DNA of 64,000 bases from assembly GCA_964036275.1 (NCBI GenBank), contig OZ038434.1:38463279-38527278 (forward strand). Direction: 5' to 3'. Both the position numbers and the translations under genes were made by a program. This document shows positions 48,501-58,349 of this stretch, piece by piece. This DNA is from Litoditis marina (lineage: Eukaryota; Nematoda; Chromadorea; Rhabditida; Rhabditidae). Under the pieces are notes generated by a model. That model did no database searches. It worked only from the letters and a program-made list of their open reading frames with translations, and was not told the origin of the DNA. Position 1 is the stretch's first letter. Each line of letters begins with the position of its first letter.

Positions 48501-48980
48501 GCATCAAAAACGGCCTTTTTGTGTGCAAAACTCGCGTTCTCAAAAGATACGCACATACAATAAAGAGATAGAAAATATCAGTTTTTTCTCACAAAAACTT
48601 ATAACCAACAAGGTAGCTCAGTTTTCAGATTCTAATTAGTGATCTGCTGTGGATGTATTTTTTTTTGTATTTTTGTTATTTTTCCATTTTGCCGCGCTAT
48701 AACTACAACCTGAACATAGGAAGATCTTATATAAAAGTGTGAGGAGTAACATGTAGATGTTTACTACGTTCTTTTCAATTTGTTCACTATCATTGTAACG
48801 AAAGTTTTCTGTATGAAGCTCAATGAAGAAAAAATTCTAAGAAAAGTTTACTAAAACACATTTGCTTTGTCATCATTTCTCTCAACCAGGTCAGCATCCT
48901 CAGAACAAGAGTAAGCTATGTTGTAAAGTTCAATAATAACCTTCGTTGAAAAGTTTGATGAAACACCTTGATTTTCTCAC

Positions 48981-49135
48981 CATTTTTCTCAACTTGTTCA
49001 GCATCTCTCGAGAAAAAGTCGGACTCTTTCGTGGTCAGGTTGTAGAAGGTGATGGACGCTTGAACCAGAACAGATAATATAGCTGTGGCAGAGACTATAT
49101 TAAAGACGACTATCGGCCAGGCGGAGAGAGACTCG
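48981..49135 (-). CDS. Gene Z membrane exon, copy III
   Basis: Counterpart of 7402-7556 with the same 155-nt length, acceptor and donor (GTGAGA). Two replacements (F to S in the hydrophobic segment, S to F after KESD). Hydrophobic helix and EQVEKN end retained. Confidence 0.45.
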
Positions 49136-49501
49136 CTGGAAACGAAGTTTGTAAAGTGTAAAAGTTTAGGAAGTACCAAAAAGTTTCAGAAACGTAAAAA
49201 AGTTTGACAAAAGCTCAGAATCTGGTTCTCGAGTTGTATGTTGTTTGAATGTACGACCATCGGTAAGGCACTAAAAACTTACTGGAATTGAAGAAACAAA
49301 CATATTCAGCCACTTTGTTTAATACCAGTTGAGCTGAGCAGATCAGAGATAAAATGAAGAGAAAAAATTCAAAAATTTATCTCTGTTCATATTTCTCTTT
49401 CGCGCCCGCTTTGACCACACCGCTTTTATAGTACAGTAAACATACTGTAGGCATCCCAAAAAGAACCCCCCATCGTTTGAAGTTGAATTCTGAAAACTCA
49501 C

Positions 49502-49590
49502 ACCAGACAAATGCTTTCAGCCGCCATTCGAAGTAAGTGCAGAAAAATGATTCTGAGCGTACACAGTCACGCTTCTTCACGTAGTCTAAC
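49502..49590 (-). CDS. Gene Z upstream exon, copy III
   Basis: Encodes RDCVRSESFFCTYFEWRLKA before a GTGTGAG donor, matching 8504-8594. The ATG of copy I is TTG here, suggesting the exon is internal. Confidence 0.35.
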
Positions 49591-50008
49591 AAGCGATATC
49601 AAACTACTCTCCACGTTTACACGTTCCATCTTTTGAACAACGGCGAAAAAACAGTAATTTCGATGTGTTTGAGTCGAGAGACGTTTGAGAACAGTTAAAA
49701 ATGATGAATATTTTCCACAAAAGTGAATTTTTTTATATAGTAATGAAAAAACAAAACTGATAGAAGGAACCAACATACAAAATGAGCAACATTTCATAGC
49801 TCGAAAATCAATGTACAACGGAAAATTTTGAAACGATCACTGGAAAATGAACGATTCCCTTTGAACGCCACCCATCTGTTCTATCGAATGACGTACAAAA
49901 TAAAAATAGTATGAAACAGTCTAAACTAAATTAAATTGAAGTGGAAAAGTAGCCTTTCACGAGAGCAACATGTGCCGAAACCAGAACACGCTCAGTTCTG
50001 ACAAATTA

Positions 50009-51538
50009 TCAACGTGTTGTAGCATACATCGCAAACTTTGCAATGTTCTTCAGTACAACCTCTTCATTCAACGGTTTACCATGATGAAAAACACAAGAGA
50101 CGGGGGGCTCGATAACACTCAGATTCTGGAGAACGGTTCTCACGTTGGCTTCGATACTGAAGACTGCCTTAAACGCAATCCTTGGAATAATGATATTGAT
50201 GATAGTCTTTCTCGCTACTCATAGAGCTGTGTATAGAGAGACAGGTGAGCTCTGCCAACAGGTCAAGATTGTGGTTCTCTTTTGAGGCATTTTTTCTCAA
50301 ACGCTGTGGTTCAACAACTGTGATCAGCCTTTTATGTCTTCATTGTTGAACTGCAGGACTCTGAGTGTCTAGCTATCATAAAAATGGAATCCCATCAATT
50401 TAGGAAACAACATTAACCCTTGTTTCTATCTTCTTTCTTTATCATCGCTACCTTAAGGGCAGCCCTTCCACGAGTGATATTGAGTTTTGTGTGTCAGTTC
50501 TTGAATGATTGGGAGTGAAATGGAAAAAAATTGTCATTAGTCATATTTACATCACTTTTTGAGAAAATCTTTGCTGCGCTATACAGATAAAAAAATGGAA
50601 CGAGCAAACCTGATACATTTCCTTATTTTCCGTCTCAACGCGTACCAGAATGTAGTTGGAATCGACGTTTCCACCTCTTTTCTTCATTTCAATGAGCTGA
50701 CTGATTGTCGTTTTGGTAAGGTCTGTTTGGTTGTCCTAAAATTTTGTTCATAGCGTTACCGCAACATTTTATAGTGGATTTATCAGTTGCTGTGGTACTA
50801 AATGCAATGAATGTTTTCAAGTTCAATAAACGAATATTCGAAAAACGGAAAACCTACTAATAGAATCCTACTGTTGAGCAGGGACAGAAAATGAAGTTGA
50901 TACGGAAGAGCTGCTCAAGAGAAACCGATAAATATACATTTTATTTCGAACTAACGAACCTAATTTGCATACGGTTCACATGTTTCAGCCTGTTTTGGGG
51001 CGCGAAATGATATGTTTAGGTACGCCGGGGTACGTAAACTAGCTTTCCGTTTTGCCCTCCTTTAAGAACTTGTTATTTCGGAGAAAGCCTACGGTATATG
51101 TTGTGTTTGTAGTGTGATCTCGCTCCTCGAACTCAAGTGATCAAGTGGGCAATATCAAACTACAACGGAAATGAAGTAGTTCCCTACAGTGTTAGTCAAT
51201 CACACAGTGACGTGAAACGTGTTAGACACAGTACAACTCAGAAACGTGCAATCACAAAGTGCACGAATGCCTCATTGGTCTTATTACAATGCTAATTCAA
51301 GTGACTATTGAATTTACTTCTAGTATACCTTTGTTACTCCGAAAAAGTCTTCTGGGAGGAACTGCTGTAAGAGTGTCTCTTCTGAGTGGCAGACCGTCGG
51401 CTCAAAGCAACTATTCAGGGTACATCGGTACAGATCGAGATCCGCCGATTCCAAAAGGTTGAAGCAACACTTGATGTCAGTCAGATTATTGCGCGCACTC
51501 TCCAAATTGTTGCACGTAACCTCTTTGCCGTTTTCAAT
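50009..51538 (-). CDS. Gene Y 3' exons, copy III (unknown protein)
   Basis: Exons 51329-51538 (70 codons), 50610-50735 (42 codons, one extra Asn at its start from a shifted acceptor) and 50009-50167 (52 codons plus TGA). All frames are open. The intron before the last exon has been largely replaced from about 50,169, leaving AAG instead of CAG at the acceptor, which may weaken splicing. The upstream flank is cut at 51,566, where similarity to copy II stops and the palindromic domain begins, so any 5' exons are lost. Confidence 0.5.
50169..50580. other. Foreign segment in gene Y intron, copy III
   Basis: Roughly 400 bp with no match to the same intron in copies I and II, which instead carry the AGGACGAT element. 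No inverted ends or ORF recognised. Probably an insertion combined with a deletion. Confidence 0.5.
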
Positions 51539-51566
51539 CTGGAAATGATATTCATCGAAAGGGTAA

Positions 51567-51922
51567 GTAGTGTATGTACCCCCCCTGTGGAATGTCCCCC
51601 AGTTGTGGAATCTCTGAATAGAGTCTCCCCCTGCGGAATTGCCCCCAGTTGGGGATTCTCTATTCTACTCTCTTAGGCTTTCAGGTGCAGGAATGAGGTA
51701 TCACCCAAGAATGAGGTTTTGAAAGCAATCAATCAAAAAAAAAATCAATATTTTTCAAAAAAAAATTAATATTATTCAAAAAATCAAAAAAACACATTTT
51801 AGTCATTTTCATCTCATTTTTTCCTTATTTACACCTGTGGGACGAGTCCCCCAGTTGCGACTGCCATTCTAAAACACCAGTTTCGAAATTAAGGGGTTCT
51901 TCTGATATCTCCATGATATGCT
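51567..51922. other. Left edge of the palindromic domain, C-tract repeats
   Basis: Similarity to segmental copy II ends at about 51,566 (ATCGAAAGGG). The next bases start TAAGTAGTGTATGTACC and contain four related C-rich motifs (TGTCCCCCAGTTGTGG, TTGCCCCCAGTTGGGG, GAGTCCCCCAGTTGCGA and a partial one), plus an A/T-rich tract at 51,730-51,830. It may be the outer end of the palindromic element; its mirror would lie beyond the window end. Confidence 0.5.
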
Positions 51923-52134
51923 GATCTTGCACAGCAGAATATGCGACCGCGAGTTGGTAGTCCATGTATTTTGATTATTGTGAAATTTTTCAGGTTTTCG
52001 AAATAGGTGTTCGTTATTTCGAGAGTGACCTTGTACTAACCGATTCGCTTATACGAAATAATACGCTTTATAGACGCTTATGGGGTGACATTGAATTGAC
52101 CAGTCTTGCAATTACGAAAATGCTGAGATAGGAT

Positions 52135-52270
52135 CAAGAGGAGCGTGGCCAAGGCCTGTGATTGGTCAGTTAATCACCTACGAAACAAACAGGCGAGATT
52201 CGAAAATGCTGAGATAGGCATGATCAAAAGGGGCGTGGCCAAGGCCTGTGATTGGTCAATTCAACAAGTA
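52135..52270 (+). promoter_or_regulatory. Tandem promoter-like block, left arm
   Basis: A unit of about 90 bp is repeated twice just upstream of the finger-gene ATG (52,323). Both copies contain AATGCTGAGATAGG, then GCGTGGCCAAGGCCTGTG, then ATTGGTCA (an inverted CCAAT box), with GCGTGG at 52,143 and 52,233. The position, 50-190 bp before the start, fits promoter elements for this gene. The mirror is at 63,660-63,800. Confidence 0.5.
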
Positions 52271-52322
52271 CCAGGCCAGAAATACGTAAATCGTCATTCA
52301 GCACACCTACGTTCATATCAAC

Positions 52323-52934
52323 ATGTCGTCCCTTTTTGACTGTGAATTGAAAATTAAAGCCGTTGTTCCTTCTTCTACTCGTCTATCTCTTTCCTTTGCC
52401 GTGACAATTTCGAAACTATTATCCGATTCAAAGTTTGTCACTGATCCAGTTGATGTGGAAAGAATACGCCAGAAGCAATGTTATTAGCAATGTTATTTGA
52501 GAAAGCGTTCTGCAACATGGAACACGACAGCTCTCGAACTTCTTGAAAGATGTGAAATCCCGGCCGATAAACCCGTCTTTGGGATGGATGATCTCGAAAA
52601 AATTGCTGCAAAAATGCCTCGCTATCATATTCAACTATATCACCGTGTTCCTCCCGCCAAAGTCTATTCATTGAAATGGGAAAGTAATACTACTGCCCCC
52701 AAAAAGATGTTCATTGCCTGTTTCAACGGTCACTTCGATGTATTCACACCCAATAGGACTACTATTGGAAAAACATTGTGCAAAGACTGCTACAAAACGT
52801 ATTTGAGAGCGGATCGTCACAAGTGTACACCCATGTGTATTCACTGCCGTCACAAAGGATGCACTGAAACTTGCGTTCGGAAGGTCGACTGTCCGAACTG
52901 TCACGAGAATTTCTACATACAAAGATGCTATTGA
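52323..52934 (+). pseudogene. PolB-finger-like gene, left-arm copy with in-frame stop
   Basis: Mirror of the intact ORF at 63006-63605. A 12-bp tandem duplication introduces TAG at 52485-52487, codon 55, without shifting the frame, so the start-proximal part is cut off. The downstream part stays open to 52,934, with its own possible start further in (52,497 region). The stop is followed by AATAAA at about 52,955. The Cys-rich C-terminal half is intact and nearly identical to the right arm (H for R and H for N changes). It is described under the right-arm copy. Confidence 0.7.
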
Positions 52935-53236
52935 AGTAATATTATAGTTTGTAATAAATCTTTCACCTCTATTCTGTTTTTGATACATATGCAAAAAAAA
53001 TGATTACGCTTGATGGAACTAATATCTCGGCCAAAAAAAACGATGTTCCATTCAATCATCGAGTTCCCCCAGTCTTGGTGAAAACTCCCGTTGTTCTATT
53101 TTCACGAGCACACATCAATAACCATTGCACAATTTGAATTGTCGAGTAAGATAGCTTTAACGAAATTTCAACTGAGAAATGGGATGTCTACACCACAAAA
53201 AATACAAAATCATATAAATTTAATATCAACACTAAA

Positions 53237-53276
53237 CCATTCGGGAACGGAGAGGTCACGCCAAGTGCCCTTGTAG
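53237..53276. other. Recurrent 40-bp motif, copy 1
   Basis: CGGGAACGGAGAGGTCAC, then GCCAAGTGCCC. Shared core with seven other sites in the palindrome. On the minus strand it would encode KGTWRDLSVPEW near a stop. Confidence 0.7.
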
Positions 53277-53424
53277 AATACGTTTTAACACTATTTTGCC
53301 AATTGAGTCAGAACCATGAAAAAAGTTCGGAAACCTCAAGCAAATCTTTCGATTTAGCCTTCTCGACTAAGATTTAGACATGAGAGTGTACGTGAGTAGG
53401 AACGTAAATAAGCAGACATGACAT

Positions 53425-53694
53425 TCACAAAGCACACCGGAACGCGACGCATCTAGTGTCGTCGGCCAAGAAAAAAACCACTTGTGCTATTGAATGAGCT
53501 CCTACGTGTTCAATATTTCGAGAACTTTTATCCACTTCATAGTGTTCCAAAATTATGTTTTTCTTTTTGGTAATCCAGGTATCTCTGCACATCCTTAATA
53601 CCACTTTACCTTGGACATTGGGGAAACTGCCACGACCTCTTTTCGTTGTACGGGTGAAAGTTACACGGCTTAAGAAACATTCATTAAGAAACAT
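53425..53694 (-). CDS. Small unknown protein, left-arm copy
   Basis: 89-codon minus-strand ORF with a basic N-terminal half (FTRTTKRGRGSF), VVLRMCRDTWITKKKN and HYEVDKSSRNIEHVGAHS. Identical to the right-arm copy (62245-62487) over most of its length, but they differ in a T run (one T fewer here), so their C-termini diverge. Lys/Arg-rich with few hydrophobic stretches, so a nucleic-acid-binding role is possible but unproven. The 40-bp motif at 53,237 lies downstream and could belong to its 3' end or a final exon. Confidence 0.45.
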   Translation of the reverse strand: MFLNECFLSRVTFTRTTKRGRGSFPNVQGKVVLRMCRDTWITKKKNIILEHYEVDKSSRNIEHVGAHSIAQVVFFLADDTRCVAFRCAL

Positions 53695-54366
53695 TCTTTT
53701 GCGACTTTTGCGTCATAGAGCTTGTGAAAGCGAAGCAGATACCATGAAGACTTTTGGTTTGCATGTGTTTTAGGTGCAAAATGTGTTAGACTTTATTTTT
53801 GAAGTGGAAATCACCTTCGAAAAGCCGTTTGCCATTAAAAAATACGTGCTTTTTCATGAATGTGTCTAGTTTTTATCTTCAGTACCGCTTCAAAAAATTG
53901 TTGATTTGAATTCAAAAAAAGATTCAAAAATGTGCCCAGAATTCGATGAGAGAAACACTCTAAAATCCAGTATAATACACTTAACGGGATAACAACAGAA
54001 GACCTTGAAGCCAGGTATGAACAAAGTGTGAAACAACTCAGTTTATTGTACATCACTTTACGGGTTTTTTTGAATATGTATTGTGACTGGTTACATATTT
54101 TCAGGAAAATCATCGAAATCGGCTCTAGATATCCAAGTACATGCCTATGAAGAATCTCTATGACCCTCTAATCTCTTTATACTCTCTTGCTCTGCAAAAT
54201 ATCTCTCTAGCAGAAATTTTATGAAAAACCCACCACTAGGATTGAGTTCCGCATAATTACGAAGCGTAATGAAGACATACTGATTTTAACACGCCTAAAA
54301 TTTAATAGTTTTCATAGAAAATACGCAAAACTTACCAACGCTTAACTTCAATTTACAACACACAAA

Positions 54367-54405
54367 CGTTCGGTAACGGAGCGGTCACAACAAGTGATCT
54401 CGTAG
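54367..54405. other. Recurrent 40-bp motif, copy 2
   Basis: CGGTAACGGAGCGGTCACAA, then CAAGTGATCTCGTAG. GGTCAC and GTGATC can pair (one G-U in RNA) around a 5-base loop. It lies 110 bp past the end of the C2H2 gene. Confidence 0.7.
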
Positions 54406-54514
54406 TGTCCGTTTTTCATTCATTCTCTTTTACCGCTCAAACTATCAATCACAGTTTTTTTTCAATTGCCCAGAAAACAAGCCATATCTAGAATATTTAT
54501 TTGGAATAGTATAC

Positions 54515-54943
54515 TTAAGTTACAAATTTGGTATCAAAATTAGTATTCTTCTCAGATGAAGTAGCATCAATTTCAGTTCTTTTTATTTTGTCAGGAAGAT
54601 CAACCAGCACGGTTACTTCTTTTCTTTCCGGTGAAGTAGCAATCGTTGGAGCATTGACATAGTTTTCCGTCTTCAAAATTTGAGTGTTCACGATACTAGA
54701 GGAGTCAGCATGTATACGTTTGAGATAAGAAGGGTGGTTCTTAAAGCGAGTGATAAAGTCTTTGGGAGAGAGATCCAATGTAGGAACTTCTATTCCGGAA
54801 TGATGTGTGTTTATGTGGGATAGTCTTTTCTGTTTGGATGAGAAAAACTTGTCACATATGGTACAATAAGTAGAACAGAGACAATGCATAACTGACCGCT
54901 CACAACAGAATAGGATATTTAAATGATCAATCGACTCTGACAA
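54515..54943 (-). CDS. C2H2 zinc-finger protein, left-arm copy
   Basis: 142-codon ORF, the mirror of 60960-61406. A single classical finger near residues 27-47 (CTICDKFF, then HINTH; C-x2-C-x12-H-x3-H) is preceded by further cysteines. A polar Ser/Thr/Glu-rich tail (DLSPKDFITRF, SPERKEVTVLVDLP) follows. It differs from the right arm by a handful of replacements (CL/SL, ST/AT, KR/RR, Y/D), mostly conservative, and stops six codons earlier. A nuclear or nucleic-acid-binding role is likely from the finger alone. Confidence 0.6.
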   Translation of the reverse strand: MSESIDHLNILFCCERSVMHCLCSTYCTICDKFFSSKQKRLSHINTHHSGIEVPTLDLSPKDFITRFKNHPSYLKRIHADSSSIVNTQILKTENYVNAPTIATSPERKEVTVLVDLPDKIKRTEIDATSSEKNTNFDTKFVT

Positions 54944-54999
54944 GTTGTATTGATGTATTATTTAAACTGTTCAATTTCATCACATGAACTCCGATGTAA

Positions 55000-56640
55000 G
55001 CACGAAACCATTCAAAACTGTATCATCTCATTACAAAAACGTGCCAATGCATGCCTGAAAAACTCAAATTACAGAGTCAAAATGCATTTTCCTACAGCTA
55101 TCCACTACTTTTAATGGGTCATAATACACTTTTATAGAGTAGAAACTCGCTATAATTGGTTTATGCCGCGCCTATTGTGGTCAATGCAATGTGTGAGGTA
55201 AAAATATTTCCTCCACGGAAGAGTGCTTCTCCGTACACATAATTTCGAATGTAAGTTTTGAATGAAATGACTTTGAAAGATGTATAAATTAGTGTATACA
55301 CAAAAAATCTCCACTACGATATTCCTAATAATAGTACAAATCGCACATTTCTGAATGAAAATCGTGCAAGTGTACGCTCTAAAAATTTACTTCCCAATAG
55401 TCAAAATTCACATTCCCAAAGCTATTGAGCACTTTCCCAAAGCTGTCGAGCACTTTCCCAAAGCTGTCGAGCACTTTCAGAAGGCCATAATACACTCTCA
55501 TATCCCAAAAATTCATTATAATTCGTTTCTCTCGCCACATATAAGGACATTTTCGATGTGGAATTCCGTGAATATAAAAGTGATATTAGTTTCATATACC
55601 CATATTTCGCCATAATTCCTCCTTTTGGCCTACATACTTAGGCAATTTGTATGTGTAAGGCCATTAAATACGGTTGAAAAGTCATAATATATGCGTCGTA
55701 GACTGAAAATTTTCCTATAGATCATTTCGTTCACAACGTTTTGGGCATTTTTAATGCGTCAGGTACTCGTTTTTTTCAAAAGTATTAGTAAAAACCTGGA
55801 ATTTCCCTGGATTTTTTCAAACAGTGTGTAGATACCGGGACGGAAAGCATATTCTAGGAAGTGAAATCTGTATCAAAACAGCTACTAGACTTCCACGATC
55901 TTCTGATCAGTCGCAGACTTGTCTGACAATCTACTTTATCACATAAACGCTCAGTAGATAGAGCATTTTTGATGTGTAATTCCATGAAGTATTTCTCAAA
56001 AAAAGTGATATTATTTCTTTGTACACCATTAATTTGCTATACGTCGTTCTTTCGGCAGTCATATATGGGCACACTTGTATGTGTGAGGCCCTTGAATACG
56101 GTTGAAAAGTCATTATACACTGTCGTAATTCACTATAATTAATGTAGTTTGCACCAGGTATAGGCATTTTCATTGTAGAATGCACTCATTTCCCGAAAAT
56201 ATCAGTAAAAAACCCTGGAATTTCATGTTTTCTTCCAAACCGTGTGTAATTACCGAGCCAGAAAGCATTTTTCTAGATTCTCCCCTTTCGAATAGTAGAG
56301 TCATAAATTAGTCTAAATGTACACAAAAACTGTCCATCTCTACTCGGTCTTCCTAATATTATTACGAGTCGCGCATTTTTCAGTAAATATCGTGCAAATG
56401 CATGCCCTAAAAATGAAAATTTACTGCCCTGTAGGCAAAGTGCACTTTGCCAAAGCTATTGAGCACTTTCCCAAAGCCATCGAGCACTTTCCCAAAAGCT
56501 GTCGAGCACTTTCAGAAGCCATAATTCATTCTCATATTCCATAAATCCGTCATAATTCGTTTCTCTCGCCCCCTATAAGGACATTTTCGATGTGTAAGTC
56601 CATAGTATTTCTCTAGTGTCATCGCCAAAACTTAGGTAAT
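55000..56640. repeat. Degenerate tandem repeats with 21-bp sub-repeats, left arm
   Basis: About five diverged copies of a unit of roughly 300-450 bp, recognised by GGTTGAAAAGTCATAATA, TTCACTATAATT/TTCATTATAATTCG, GGACATTTTCGATGTG and CTGGAATTTC. Two copies (55,410-55,480 and 56,450-56,520) contain a 21-bp tandem sub-repeat (CCCAAAGCTGTCGAGCACTT), read as AIEHFPK/AVEHFPK in one frame. The ORFs 55355-55615 and 56317-56544 follow these repeats; their coding status is doubtful. Confidence 0.7.
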
Positions 56641-56868
56641 AGTCTTTTTTCAAGAAACACAGCAGAGAAAAGATGATGATACATCGGCTCGAAAGTATGA
56701 TTTGATGACATTCCTTGAGAGTGTCTTAAGCTACTTTGAAAACTCAAAAAAATAGGAAAATTATATTTGCAAGCCAAGCATGCTTGTGGCTTGTCAGGCT
56801 TTCAAGAAAGAAAAAAGTCAACTTTTCAGGCACAATTCTTTACTTTATTAATGCAAACGTTACTTCCA

Positions 56869-56915
56869 TCACCAAACTACCGGAGTGGAGAGGTCACAAC
56901 AGGTGATCTCGTAAT
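56869..56915. other. Recurrent 40-bp motif, copy 3
   Basis: CCGGAGTGGAGAGGTCACAA, then CAGGTGATCTCGTAATG, overlapping the end of a minus-strand ORF. Confidence 0.7.
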
Positions 56916-57072
56916 GTAAGGTTCTTCTTCTTATTGACAGAGATGTATGTTTCTCCGGTATGGTTTTGAAGAATGGAGCTAAGAATTCGGATATTTTCCA
57001 TTGGTATTCAAGAACGAGCATCTCGTAAATACTCCAGAGATACCCCAGTATTAATCGACTATTTAGGTTCAT
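56869..57072 (-). CDS. Small unknown ORF ending in the 40-bp motif, left arm
   Basis: 67-codon minus-strand ORF (LILGYLWSIYEMLVLEYQWK, then a basic IRRR stretch), with the same protein at 58828-59031 in the right arm. Its last codons (YEITCCDLSTPVVW) are the 40-bp motif, and AATAAA follows about 25 bases after the stop, as for a real gene end. It contains a hydrophobic segment near the start. Too short and too isolated to assign. Confidence 0.4.
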   Translation of the reverse strand: MNLNSRLILGYLWSIYEMLVLEYQWKISEFLAPFFKTIPEKHTSLSIRRRTLHYEITCCDLSTPVVW

Positions 57073-57550
57073 ATGTTTTCAAGCACTAGAAAGTCAGTCA
57101 CATTTCCGTAGATTTGAAAATTGCTTCGCTATTCTATAATAGCTTGTAGTCTTCCAGGTGTAAAAATCCTCTACGACACACGTTCAAGTCGTTTTTCTGT
57201 ATAAAATTTTCTCTCTAAAGTATCATACAGTTGGTCTTTCGCCAAAGAAATCCTGAAATCGATCAATCAACGAAGAGAGGAATTCAACTTATCTTGATTC
57301 TCTGTAGAGCATTCTATCTCAAAATATCATTATTCAGTTGATCTTGTATCAAAAAAGTATGAAATTAATGAGCGGGAAGATGAATGACACTTCATAGCCA
57401 TTAGTGGTATACCTGCCTCCACAAATTTCAAGGAAGTCCATGAAAATATAATACAAATACAAGAAAAATGCACTTTCCGTAAGTGAAAATGTACAAATTA
57501 CTGATATTCACTAGGAATCCACCATAATACTCACTTTTCATACCTAATTA

Positions 57551-57770
57551 ATGGAAATCACTCCGAAAGTTTAGATATTTCACATAAGTATTTCGCTCCC
57601 TCTCTACTGATTCGTATTCAAGTTTTAATCTACCTGTCTGGTCTAACCCTTTTCTATTTGTCTGTTTTGAGACTTTTATGCATTGAAAAGAAACGTACAC
57701 TCGAGGGCACTAGGCGTGACCTCTCCGTTTCCGAATGGGTTGGTGTTGAAAGTAGGGAGTGTTATTGATG
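57551..57770 (+). pseudogene. Small unknown ORF, left-arm copy frameshifted
   Basis: Mirror of 58131-58349. One C is missing after ATGGAAATCACTCC, so the frame is lost after five codons. The remainder, including the motif-encoded GTRRDLSVSEW, is still present. Confidence 0.4.
57700..57742. other. Recurrent 40-bp motif, copy 4 (inverted relative to copies 1-3)
   Basis: CTCGAGGGCACTAGGCGTGA, then CCTCTCCGTTTCCGAATGG. Opposite orientation to the other three in this arm. Confidence 0.7.
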
Positions 57771-57900
57771 CTTAATACATTTTTAAATGCATTTTACCTT
57801 TTTTGTCTTATATCTACTTTTGTCTTATATCTACTGTCTTATATCTGTCTTATATCTATTTCCTCTTTTTTATCTTTTTTGTCTTTTATTCACTTCGTAT

Positions 57901-57998
57901 TTTGCTCGAAATTCACTATAACTCTTTCGCAATACTTCAGAAAAAAGAACATATATCGAAACTGTAATTTCTGATTCCAGAGAGGAAATACAAGGAGA
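57901..57998. other. Central spacer of the palindrome
   Basis: 98 bp of unique sequence between the arms (TTTGCTCGAAATTCACTATA to GGAAATACAAGGAGA). No clear internal symmetry. The adjoining arm ends are a TCTTATATCT microsatellite. Confidence 0.85.
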
Positions 57999-58130
57999 AT
58001 ACGAAGTGAATAAAAGACAAAAAAGATAAAAAAGAGGAAATAGATATAAGACAGATATAAGACAGTAGATATAAGACAAAAGTAGATATAAGACAAAAAA
58101 GGTAAAATGCATTTAAAAATGTATTAAGCA

Positions 58131-58349
58131 TCAATAACACTCCCTACTTTCAACACCAACCCATTCGGAAACGGAGAGGTCACGCCTAGTGCCCTCGAGT
58201 GTACGTTTCTTTTCAATGCATAAAAGTCTCAAAACAGACAAATAGAAAAGGGTTAGACCAGACAGGTAGATTAAAACTTGAATACGAATCAGTAGAGAGG
58301 GAGCGAAATACTTATGTGAAATATCTAAACTTTCGGGAGTGATTTCCAT
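58131..58349 (-). CDS. Small unknown ORF with hydrophobic segment, right arm
   Basis: 72 codons: MEITPESLDISHKYF, a hydrophobic stretch (LLIRIQVLIYLSGLTLFYLS), a basic KKRT and then GTRRDLSVSEW from the 40-bp motif. Possibly a small membrane protein. The left copy is frameshifted. The start is the first ATG; no promoter evidence. Confidence 0.35.
   Translation of the reverse strand: MEITPESLDISHKYFAPSLLIRIQVLIYLSGLTLFYLSVLRLLCIEKKRTLEGTRRDLSVSEWVGVESRECY
58158..58200. other. Recurrent 40-bp motif, copy 5
   Basis: CGGAAACGGAGAGGTCACGC, then CTAGTGCCCTCGAG. Mirror of copy 4. Confidence 0.7.

Larger units (their letters stand above)
51923..57900. repeat. Giant palindrome, left arm
   Basis: Each base block here reappears as its reverse complement in 57,999-64,000. 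GATCTTGCACAGCAGAATATG at 51,923 pairs with the window's last bases, and CACTTCGTAT at 57,891-57,900 with the start of the right arm. The arms are highly similar but not identical: there are single-base indels, a 12-bp duplication near 52,480, and about 70 bp missing near 53,910 relative to the right arm. The element's left edge may be 51,567. Confidence 0.93.

Noticed and set aside
53555..53773. Plus-strand ORF opposite the small basic-protein gene
   Set aside because: It is the antisense shadow of the minus-strand frame, is interrupted differently in the two arms, and has no promoter or poly(A) context.
54367..54405. tRNA or spliced-leader RNA gene at the 40-bp motif
   Set aside because: Only one short stem can be drawn; no cloverleaf, A/B boxes, SL sequence or Sm site was found.
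57759..58140. Hydrophobic ORFs rich in Leu, Phe, Ser and Tyr around the palindrome centre
   Set aside because: They come from the TCTTATATCT microsatellite, and mirror forms appear on both strands; not convincing genes.
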